Made by a program: the position numbers and the translations under genes
The notes under the pieces: generated by a model
Database searches by the model: none
What the model was told of the DNA's origin: nothing
What the model saw: the letters and a program-made list of their open reading frames with translations, nothing else
DNA from: Verrucomicrobiota bacterium
GTDB taxonomy: Bacteria > Verrucomicrobiota > Verrucomicrobiia > Limisphaerales > JAEYXS01
Reading direction: 5' to 3'
Assembly: GCA_023431185.1 (NCBI GenBank)
Contig: JAEYXS010000004.1
Location: 1-50,860 of the forward strand
Length of the DNA: 50,860 nucleotides
Shown here: one piece after another, positions 43,822 to 50,860 of the stretch
Layout of the letters: each line of letters starts with the position of its first letter
Position numbering within the stretch: the stretch's first letter is position 1

Positions 43822-46473
43822 TCAATCCACATACAAAAACCGGTTCGCACTGATCAGCACCTGGCAGAAGCTCTCCAGTGCCAGATGTTCCGCCGTGGGC
43901 GCAGGTGGCGCGGTCTTACCCTTGGCGGGGGCGGGTTGTGCGGGCGGATTCGCCACAAAATGTTTCGTCTGTTTCTCCAGGAACGCCTTTGCCTGCATCA
44001 CCTCGGCCATGCTTGGCGGCGCACCAAAGGCGATCTTCCACGCCAACTCCACCTGTGCGTCTTTGTCCGCCGCTTTCTCCACGCGCTCCGCGAAATACTT
44101 CGTCTGCTCCAGCGCGAACTCCCCGTTCATCAGCGCCAGTGATTGCGGCGCGACGGTGGAGGCATTACGGATCGTGCAGTTCGGTTCCATCGCCGGGATG
44201 TCGAACGTCTCCAGCAAACCCACCGGTTTCGAGCGCCGCATCTGGATATACAGGCTACGCCGGAACTCCTCGCCGTTCAGCGGGATGACTTTGCCCGAAG
44301 GCCGCCCGGCGGAATCCGTCGTATCGATGCCCACCACGACCTGGCCCGCTTCATCTTCCATGATCGGCACTGGTTCGCCGAAGAGCTTCGCATTCAATTT
44401 ACCGCTCACCGCCAGCAACGAATCACGGATGACCTCCGCCTCCAACCGCCGCACATTCATGCGCCACAGCAGGCGGTTCTCCACGTCGATGCGCTCCTTC
44501 TTCGGATCGCGCGTCGAAGCCTGCCGATACGCCGTGGACGTCATGATGAGCTTGTGCAACTTCTTTGCGCTCCAGCCTTGCGCCACGAACTCCGATGACA
44601 ACCAGTCCAGCAACTCCGGATGACTCGGCTTGTCGCCGTGCGTCCCGAAATCACCCGGCGTATTCACCAGCCCACGCCCGATGTGATGCAACCAGATGCG
44701 GTTCACCAGCACGCGCGTGGTCAGCGGATGCTGCCCATCCGTCAATTCTTTCGCCAACGCCAGCCGACGCCCTGAGGTCGGCAGCGTCTCGTCATCTTCC
44801 GCCAGATCCACTTTGCGCAAGGAGGCCAGGATCGTCAGATCACCCGGCTTCACTGCGGCCTTCGGTTGATCCGGATCACCCCGATGAAATATCTGTGTCA
44901 CCGGCACCTTGCCGCCGGGCTCGGTCAACGCGCTCACGAATTCTTCCTTCGGCTTCTGCTCGCGTACCTTCGCGGCTTCGTCGGCGATCTTCTTCAGTTC
45001 ATCCGCCATCTTCTGCTTGTAGAGATAGAGCGAGCCCGGCGAGAGGTTCATCACCGTGGGATGCTCCTTCAGCAGCTTGACCTGCTCCGGCGTGCGCTTC
45101 GCCGCCACAGTCCGATACGCCGTGCGCAAAGGCTCGCGCAACGCCTCCTCCCGCTTCGCCAGTTCCAGCTCTAAAATCTCGCTGATGAACTCCTCTTGTT
45201 TCTTGAGCCGTTCGGCATCCAGCTTCTTCGCCTCCACTTCCACTTTATCACCTGCGGCCCGTTGTTCATCCGTCAGCAGCGAGATGAGCCGCGCGTTCGG
45301 CACCTTCCAGTTCTTCGTGTCATACGCGGGCTCGAACACCGCGCGCAGCCGGTAAAAATCCGCCTGCGGGATCGGGTCATGCCGGTGATCATGGCACTCC
45401 GCACAGCCGACCGTCATGCCCAGCAGCGAGGTGGACACGATCTTCACCGTATCTGTCACCACCTGGTTCCGTGCGAGCTTCTGGTCTGGCGCGCCTGCAC
45501 CCGTGGGGTCCGGCGCCATGCGCAGATAACCCGTCGCCACCAGCTTCTCCTGCTCCGTCGGAGGAAGATTCTTGTACGGCTGCTTCACCAGTTCATCACC
45601 CGCCAGTTGTTCGATGATGAATTCGTTGAACGGCTTGTCCTCGTTGAAAGCCTTGATGACGTAATCGCGATACTTCCACGCGTGCTTGCGCACTGCATCG
45701 GAAGCGGTGATGCCTTCGGAATCCGCGTAACCCGCCACATCCAGCCAATGCCGCCCCCAGCGCTCACCGTAATGCGGCGACGCCAGCAACCGGTCGATCA
45801 GCTTCTCATACGCATCCGGCGAAGCGTCCGCGAGAAAAGCATCCACCTCCGCCGGTGTGGGCGGCAAACCCGTGAGATCAAACGTCGCGCGCCGGATGAG
45901 CGTCGCCTTGTCCGCCTCGGGCGAGAACGTCAGCTTGTTCTCTTTCAATTTCGCGGCGATGAACGCATCGATCGGATTTTGAACTTTGAACTTCGAGCTT
46001 TGAACTTTCGGCACCTCCGGCCTCTTCAACGGCTGAAACGCCCAGTGTTGCCGCTCCTCTTCCGTGAAATAGTAACCCTCCAGCTTCTCCGGTTCCGGCC
46101 GGAGCGTCTTCGCCCCTTTGTCGATCCAGCGACCGATGAGTTCCACCTGCTCCGGCGTCAGCTTCTTCTCGCCCTCCGGCATCTCGCCGGATTGCACCAT
46201 CAGATACAGCGCGCTCTCCTTGCGCTTGCCCGGCACCAGCACCGGACCGTCCTTGCTGCCCTGCGCGATGAACCGACGCAGCCGCACATCCAGTCCCGCC
46301 TTGGGTTTCTCCTCCTCACCGTGACAATGAAAACAATGCGTCTTGAGGATGGGCCGGATATCCCGCTCGAACACAGGCTCGCTCTTAGACGCCGCCCAGC
46401 CCGCTTGGGCTGAGACCGCCAGCGCCGCTGCCGTTACACCGCACTGAAACAGATTGTTTTTCACCGAAAACAT
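43822..46473 (-). CDS. Cytochrome-C/DUF1549/DUF1553 protein
   Basis: The 883-residue exported protein has a signal peptide (VTAAALAVSAQAGWA) and an N-terminal planctomycete-type cytochrome c domain with one heme motif, CFHCH, in 'IRPILKTHCFHCHG'. DUF1549 follows ('IRRATFDLTGLPPTPAEVDA', 'HYGERWGRHWLDVAGYADSE'), then a charged coiled-coil-like stretch (about 390-510) and DUF1553 ('GRRLALAKELTDGQHPLTTR', 'VNRIWLHHIGRGLVNTPGDF'). It heads an operon with DUF1501. A short in-frame insert at about residues 155-166 (SSKFKVQN) is encoded by repeat-like DNA. The frame extends to 46575, but ATG 46473 starts the signal peptide. Confidence 0.92.
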   Translation of the reverse strand: MFSVKNNLFQCGVTAAALAVSAQAGWAASKSEPVFERDIRPILKTHCFHCHGEEEKPKAGLDVRLRRFIAQGSKDGPVLVPGKRKESALYLMVQSGEMPEGEKKLTPEQVELIGRWIDKGAKTLRPEPEKLEGYYFTEEERQHWAFQPLKRPEVPKVQSSKFKVQNPIDAFIAAKLKENKLTFSPEADKATLIRRATFDLTGLPPTPAEVDAFLADASPDAYEKLIDRLLASPHYGERWGRHWLDVAGYADSEGITASDAVRKHAWKYRDYVIKAFNEDKPFNEFIIEQLAGDELVKQPYKNLPPTEQEKLVATGYLRMAPDPTGAGAPDQKLARNQVVTDTVKIVSTSLLGMTVGCAECHDHRHDPIPQADFYRLRAVFEPAYDTKNWKVPNARLISLLTDEQRAAGDKVEVEAKKLDAERLKKQEEFISEILELELAKREEALREPLRTAYRTVAAKRTPEQVKLLKEHPTVMNLSPGSLYLYKQKMADELKKIADEAAKVREQKPKEEFVSALTEPGGKVPVTQIFHRGDPDQPKAAVKPGDLTILASLRKVDLAEDDETLPTSGRRLALAKELTDGQHPLTTRVLVNRIWLHHIGRGLVNTPGDFGTHGDKPSHPELLDWLSSEFVAQGWSAKKLHKLIMTSTAYRQASTRDPKKERIDVENRLLWRMNVRRLEAEVIRDSLLAVSGKLNAKLFGEPVPIMEDEAGQVVVGIDTTDSAGRPSGKVIPLNGEEFRRSLYIQMRRSKPVGLLETFDIPAMEPNCTIRNASTVAPQSLALMNGEFALEQTKYFAERVEKAADKDAQVELAWKIAFGAPPSMAEVMQAKAFLEKQTKHFVANPPAQPAPAKGKTAPPAPTAEHLALESFCQVLISANRFLYVD
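45977..46008. repeat. In-frame 'tttgaac' repeat inside the DUF1553 gene
   Basis: Three units of TTTGAAC/TTCGAGC-like sequence in tandem (TTTTGAACTTTGAACTTCGA, then GCTTTGAACTTT) encode the SSKFKVQN insert between the cytochrome and DUF1549 domains. Such strings are familiar as intergenic repeats in related genomes. Here the repeat is tolerated in a linker. Confidence 0.5.
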
Positions 46474-47303
46474 GCGTTTACCGAGGGATACAACTTTTAA
46501 ACCATCCCGCCCCATCCCTGTCAAAGGGATAGACCAAGCATCCACTGCCACCCTATTTGACGATTCTCGCTTCATACCCCTTCACCTTCATTCCTTCCTG
46601 CGACTTCATTTGAGCTTCTTTTTCATCACGTGCCTAGACTGACACGTTCTTGGTGGATGCGTTATCACTCCACTCGCTATACCTCCTATAACTACACAAA
46701 ATTTTTAAAAAACACCGCTCTGGCATTTTCCCTCTCCCTTTCCGTGTATTCTGCGTATTTTCACCCCGGCTATTGTCGGGGCTGTGGTTTCCCCGCCTGC
46801 CTTTCACCCAATCGTTGCCCGCCCGCCATGCCCTCGTAACCACCCGAGGTGACCTTGGCCGCGCGAAATCAGAACTTCGTGGACCGCGCGCTACCCGCCG
46901 ATGGTCCACCCCGTTCATCAAGGAGTGTGAATTCAAACTGTGCGGAAGGCCCATCCTTCCGCACTGCCCTGCCCAAATCTCCAACCTGTAGCGAATGTGG
47001 GCCTCAGACTCACCTGCCTAAAACTTGTCGGATCTTTGAGGTAGCGGTAAATGTTCTCCCTCTCCCCTCAACGGGGACTTCCGCTGCTTGGGAAGCAGTG
47101 GAAGGAATTTTGCGATAGCAAAAGGTCCGTTAGGACCGAGCGAGCAGGCGCGAGCGAGTCACTGGGCTGGGGTGAGGGGTGAGCACGCCTGCTGCTCAAC
47201 TAACCTAGTGATCGTGCCTCAAGTAATACCCTTCTGTCCGCTTTTCGCAAAGCCAACTTGCCAGCCCCAGTCCTATGTGATTCTTTATCCTCATTAACAA
47301 GGC
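46474..47303. other. Hairpin-rich non-coding gap
   Basis: About 830 bp without a convincing gene. It contains a GTGGACC/GGTCCAC pair (46879-46909), a perfect 10-bp hairpin GTGCGGAAGG-CCCAT-CCTTCCGCAC (46940-46964), an 11-bp hairpin with one wobble (47079-47103), GGTCC-GTTA-GGACC (47124-47137) and paired CCCCTCA/TGAGGGG arms (47064-47179) that enclose the last two. The last group looks like a MITE- or REP-like element. The AT-rich part at 46660-46770 may hold the promoter of the DUF1553 operon. Confidence 0.5.
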
Positions 47304-47609
47304 ATGCACACCCTCGGCATCATAGCATTCTTCGGCCTGTTCGCGCTCTACGCGATCGGCCAGGAGCTGTCCCGTCGCGCTGCGGGGATCAAAGGCCCAT
47401 CCTTCATCGTGCGCTTCCACCGGGAGATCAAACCCAAGCTGGTCGGCCTGCTGCTCGGATGCGCTTTGCTGCTGATCTTTGCCTGGCAGAAACAGAGCTA
47501 TACCAATTTCAACCTCGCCCTCATCACCAGCACCGTGATCGTTTTGCTGACCTCACTCGTCCGCGCAGTCGAGCTGCCCAAAGACAGTCAGCCTTCAGAG
47601 GAAAAATAA
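47304..47609 (+). CDS. Small membrane protein, hypothetical
   Basis: The 101 residues form three likely membrane helices (about 3-20, 45-62 and 70-88) joined by a basic loop 'RRAAGIKGPSFIVRFHREIK'. A weak AAGG lies just before ATG 47304. No family is recognised. It is a single gene between the hairpin-rich gap and the convergent permease gene. Confidence 0.6.
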   Translation: MHTLGIIAFFGLFALYAIGQELSRRAAGIKGPSFIVRFHREIKPKLVGLLLGCALLLIFAWQKQSYTNFNLALITSTVIVLLTSLVRAVELPKDSQPSEEK

Positions 47610-47651
47610 TTTCCCCCTGCTCCAGCAGTAGGTTCCACCTTCTTCCCCTCT

Positions 47652-47674
47652 CGATGTTGGGAGTTCGATGTTGG
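47652..47674. repeat. CGATGTTGG direct repeat, 14-bp period
   Basis: CGATGTTGG at 47652-47660 recurs at 47666-47674, in the short gap between two convergent genes. It resembles a class of degenerate tandem intergenic strings; no function is assigned. Confidence 0.4.
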
Positions 47675-47692
47675 ATGCTTTCCTGAAAAAAA

Positions 47693-50600
47693 TTACTCAC
47701 TCCGCAGCCCATCCATCAGGTGCCCGCGCAGTGCAAACCCAGCCGCCACCAGCGTCCACACGCCACCGCTGATGAGCACCGCCCCAAGCGTCATCGCCAG
47801 CGAGGCATACGGCACCTCCGCTCCCGGCGAGAGCAACGCGGGCAACACCGCGACCAGCGCCGACACGACCCCCACCGCCAGGCCCACAAGCAACAGCACG
47901 CCATGCTCGCTCACCACCAGCCACTTCAAAGTCTGCGCGCGGAACCCGACCGCCTGCATCAGCGCCAGTTCCCCCCGCCGCTCCAGCACATTGCGTAAAA
48001 CCACCACACCCAAGCCCAGGCTGCCGAGCAACAGGCCGAGTCCGCCCAAGATCTGAAACGTGCTGAGATACGTATTCTGCACCGCGTTGTAAGCGTTCAA
48101 TCGTTGTGCCGTCGGCGTAAGTTCCATGCCTTCGTTCTGCAACGCCTTCGTCAGTGTCGCGGCGACTTCAGTCGCACGTTCCGCGGGTGCATCGATCAGG
48201 AACATGCGGTAGCCCGCCTCGGAAGGATACTTCGCCACCAGCGCGGCTTCATCGATGAGCAGGTTCCCTTGCAAGATGGAGTTCGCCACCGCACCCACAA
48301 TGCGTACCTTGAACGTCCGCCCCTGTTCATCCCGGAAATCCAGCGTGTCACCCACCTTCTTGCCCATCGCCCACATGATGGAGTTGAAATCACCGATGGC
48401 GGGGATCGCATAATCACTGATTGAAGGTGTTTGCAATGTGCCAAAGCCGGGTGAAGGCAAACCAGACCACTTCAGCGCATTCCACGGCGCGGTCTTGTCC
48501 ACCCCGCTCATCACCTTCGCGAACGTGAACGCCCCTCGCTCCTGCAAGAGCTGCGGATTCACGCCCAGCAACCGCGGTGTCTGTGCGCGGTTTAGATTCA
48601 GGCAACTCGCGTCATCACCATCCTTCACGCGGAACGGCACGATGGACACGCCCGCCAGCTTCTTGTCATCCAGCCCGAAGAACTCGCGCCCTTCCTTCAC
48701 ATTCAGATCCTGCACCACCGGCAACGTCGTATCACCGATGAACGCAAACCCGCCCGTGCCCGCCGAACGCTTCGTCGCATTCGCCGTCGCATCCAGCTTG
48801 TTAGCGCCCACCGCCACCACCAGGAAACTGCCACATGCCAGCAGGCTGATCGTCGCCAGACTGCGCTTGCGCCGCCGCACCGCGTTGCGAATGCCCAAAC
48901 CGTTCAGGTGAAAATGTGCTGCGAGCTGGTCCGCCGTCATACGCAATCCCGCATCACGCAATTGGTTCAACCACGCCGCGCTCGCCGCCAGTCCGCCGAT
49001 GAGGAACAGTCCGCCCGCACCGAAGAACAGGCCTGCTGCACCGCCTTCCCCGCCGAACTTCGCCCAACCCACCATTGCCGCGCCCAGCACGATGCATGTC
49101 GCCGCGATGATCCCCGCCTTGCTCTTCTTCGCCGAACCTTCCAGCACGCTGCGCCGTTCCTCCGCGCCTTCCGCCAGCAGTTCACGTGCGGGCCGTTGCA
49201 CTTGCTTGCGCACCGCCAGCCAGATGGTGATGAGCGCCACGATGAAACTCGCGATGGTGCCGATGACCAACGTCTTCGGCTCCGCATGGAACGTCAGCGA
49301 CGACGTGCCGACCGCATCGCGCCACAGATTCGCGAGCCCGTAGAGCATCCCCTGCGCATACCAGATGCCACCGACCGCGCCGAGCACCCCACCGATCAAC
49401 GCCAGCGCACTGCCTTCGCCCAGCAACAGATTCCGCACCTGCTTGGGCGTGAATCCGAACGCCAGTAACGTGCCCACTTCGCGTGCCCGTTGTTCCACAC
49501 CCAGTTGAAACAACAACGCCATCAACAACAGCGCCGCCACGATGAGGAAGAAGCTGAACCCGATGAACAGCCCGCCGAAATCTTGCGATTGCGCTACCGC
49601 CTTGAGCGCCTGTTCGCGCACCGGCAAAAAGCTCAGGCTCACACTCGCCGGGTCCATCTGCTGCTGGAGGGCCTGAGCGAGCTGGTTCGTCGTCACGTTA
49701 GCGCTGTCATAGCGCACCGCCGTCAGATCACCGAAGCGGTTCGCCCACAGCTTCTGTCCCGCCGCGAGGCTGATGAACGCCTTCGGTGTGCCTTTGTGAT
49801 CGTCCCAATACTTCTCATCCTTCGGCGTGATGGCCTCCATGTTGATGGGGAAACCCGTGTCCCAATCGCCGCAGTTCTCCGCATCTGTCATGCCCGGGAA
49901 ATCCGGCATCAGACTGCGATCCGCATAAATGCCGCTCAATGGCACGATGGAATGCACGCGGAACGTGTTCGTCCGTTCCTCCAGTTTGCGCCCGATGCCC
50001 ACGAAGTAATACGTCATCGTCACCGTATCGCCCGGCTTCGCGCTCAAATCTTCCGCCGCCCATTCGCCCAGCACGATCTCGTCGTCCTTGAGGCCTGCTG
50101 GCACCCACGGCTGGCCCGCTGCCGTCACCATGGAGTACGGCACCGTGTTCGTTCCCAATCGGATGTCATTCGCGAAATACGTGAGGATCTTCTGCCCGTT
50201 CGCGCCCGCTTTTTGCGAAGCAGCCACCATCGGCGGATCAAGGAACACACGCGGCGTGCGCACTTCGATCGCTTTCACTTCCTTCAGATCACGCAACTCG
50301 ATCTGCGCATCCGCGATCTGCCAATGTTTCTTCAACGCTGCCGTGAGCGCGGCATTATCCGTTTCCCCTTTGCCCACGAGCAGCAGGTTCGCCTTGCCTG
50401 CGATGTCCAACTTCTGCTGAAGCCACGCGAGCGGCATGAACGCATTGAACGGCGGCAACTGGCTAGCTTGCAGCCCGAACCGGCCGAACTCTTCATCACT
50501 CACGATAGCATGCACCGTCACGCGCAACGCCGCCGAAGCATCTTCCTGCGATGCGAGTGGCGCATCCCGCGAAAGCGCCGAGGGCTTCGGCACCCGGAAC

Positions 50601-50860
50601 ACCACATCCTCCTTTTCCTTCACGCCCAACTGCCGCGCGAGCCCGGCATTCAAGACCACCGAACCATCCGGGATCGTCGCGAACGATGGCTTCTGCTGCG
50701 CGAGTTCCCAGAAACCATTCTCCACGCCCTGCACCTGCACCTTGTTCGCGCGTCCTTCGCCACCCCGCGCACTCGCCGTGCCCAGCACCTGCACCACCGG
50801 CGCCACCGGCGTCTTCACTTCCGTGGCAATCTCCTGCGCCAAAGCCGAGCGGAAGAACCG
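47693..50860 (-). CDS. FtsX-type ABC transporter permease (5' end missing)
   Basis: The frame runs to the right edge, so the start is beyond the window; at least 1055 residues are visible. Two large periplasmic (MacB-like) domains alternate with two FtsX cores: helices at 'FGGLFIGFSFFLIVAALLLM' and 'QLGVEQRAREVGTLLAFGF', then 'STFQILGGLGLLLGSLGLGV' and 'ERRGELALMQAVGFRAQTLK', ending 'LRGHLMDGLRSE'. The duplicated permease architecture is that of large mechanotransmission-type ABC permeases. An ATPase partner gene is expected to the right. Substrate unknown; lipoproteins or peptides are possible. Confidence 0.88.
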   Translation of the reverse strand, partial: RFFRSALAQEIATEVKTPVAPVVQVLGTASARGGEGRANKVQVQGVENGFWELAQQKPSFATIPDGSVVLNAGLARQLGVKEKEDVVFRVPKPSALSRDAPLASQEDASAALRVTVHAIVSDEEFGRFGLQASQLPPFNAFMPLAWLQQKLDIAGKANLLLVGKGETDNAALTAALKKHWQIADAQIELRDLKEVKAIEVRTPRVFLDPPMVAASQKAGANGQKILTYFANDIRLGTNTVPYSMVTAAGQPWVPAGLKDDEIVLGEWAAEDLSAKPGDTVTMTYYFVGIGRKLEERTNTFRVHSIVPLSGIYADRSLMPDFPGMTDAENCGDWDTGFPINMEAITPKDEKYWDDHKGTPKAFISLAAGQKLWANRFGDLTAVRYDSANVTTNQLAQALQQQMDPASVSLSFLPVREQALKAVAQSQDFGGLFIGFSFFLIVAALLLMALLFQLGVEQRAREVGTLLAFGFTPKQVRNLLLGEGSALALIGGVLGAVGGIWYAQGMLYGLANLWRDAVGTSSLTFHAEPKTLVIGTIASFIVALITIWLAVRKQVQRPARELLAEGAEERRSVLEGSAKKSKAGIIAATCIVLGAAMVGWAKFGGEGGAAGLFFGAGGLFLIGGLAASAAWLNQLRDAGLRMTADQLAAHFHLNGLGIRNAVRRRKRSLATISLLACGSFLVVAVGANKLDATANATKRSAGTGGFAFIGDTTLPVVQDLNVKEGREFFGLDDKKLAGVSIVPFRVKDGDDASCLNLNRAQTPRLLGVNPQLLQERGAFTFAKVMSGVDKTAPWNALKWSGLPSPGFGTLQTPSISDYAIPAIGDFNSIMWAMGKKVGDTLDFRDEQGRTFKVRIVGAVANSILQGNLLIDEAALVAKYPSEAGYRMFLIDAPAERATEVAATLTKALQNEGMELTPTAQRLNAYNAVQNTYLSTFQILGGLGLLLGSLGLGVVVLRNVLERRGELALMQAVGFRAQTLKWLVVSEHGVLLLVGLAVGVVSALVAVLPALLSPGAEVPYASLAMTLGAVLISGGVWTLVAAGFALRGHLMDGLRSE

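Noticed and set aside
45196..46413. 405-residue plus-strand frame opposite the DUF1553 gene
   Set aside because: Arg/Leu-rich antisense shadow; the minus strand encodes clear cytochrome and DUF1549 motifs.

Overview
The window looks like a chromosomal segment of a soil or freshwater Verrucomicrobium, probably of the Pedosphaera/Limisphaerales type. This is inferred from gene content: a DUF1501 plus cytochrome-C/DUF1549/DUF1553 pair, FG-GAP, LamG and propeller exported proteins, an 'EGKTVEEWF'-type HEAT protein, GC-rich genes, and AT-richer intergenic regions full of hairpins. I see no rRNA, tRNA, CRISPR array, phage gene or transposase. The only hint of a mobile element is a repeat pair at the left edge.

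Layout. 1-655: non-coding leader with transposon-end-like repeats and a 16-bp palindrome. 662-4348: guaB (an IMP dehydrogenase with unusual substitutions), then a reverse-strand ExbB/ExbD/TonB-like/zinc-ribbon operon whose ExbD lacks the usual membrane aspartate. 4552-10667: dUTPase, DciA-like protein, an exported protein, CstA, nadD and rsfS. 10732-14617: a hybrid histidine kinase and a CheR-TPR protein with a low-complexity tail, preceded by a possible 33-residue ORF. 14732-17706: NAD salvage (pncA, NrtR-like Nudix regulator, pncB), with a palindrome upstream of the regulator gene.

19135-24249 is the most interesting part: a likely light-responsive island. A group-2 sigma-70 factor, an atypical SDR and an iron-sulfur (6-4) photolyase/cryptochrome-like protein form one operon. 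Divergent from it are a LitR/CarH-type regulator, which keeps the W-x9-E-H and G-x-x-H-x-x-G cobalamin motifs, and an SRPBCC protein. The shared intergenic region carries five YGTCWA direct repeats in 11-bp register (11, 11, 8, 11), the geometry expected for CarH-type DNA binding. It also holds a consensus Shine-Dalgarno sequence before a 13-codon leader ORF. The inferred circuit is that the regulator represses in the dark, and light releases the sigma factor, which drives repair genes.

24246-36684: housekeeping and hypothetical genes (HI0933-type flavoprotein, CoA-transferase/GNAT fusion, NhaC antiporter, LamG lipoprotein, Dus, HEAT protein). 36714-39792: a beta-lactamase-fold hydrolase, a 110-bp nested inverted repeat, and two overlapping amidohydrolase-fold genes, one of which has lost every metal ligand. 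39945-50860: FG-GAP protein, nrdR with an overlapping partner gene, the DUF1501/DUF1553 pair, a hairpin-rich gap of about 830 bp, a small membrane protein and an FtsX-type permease cut by the right edge.
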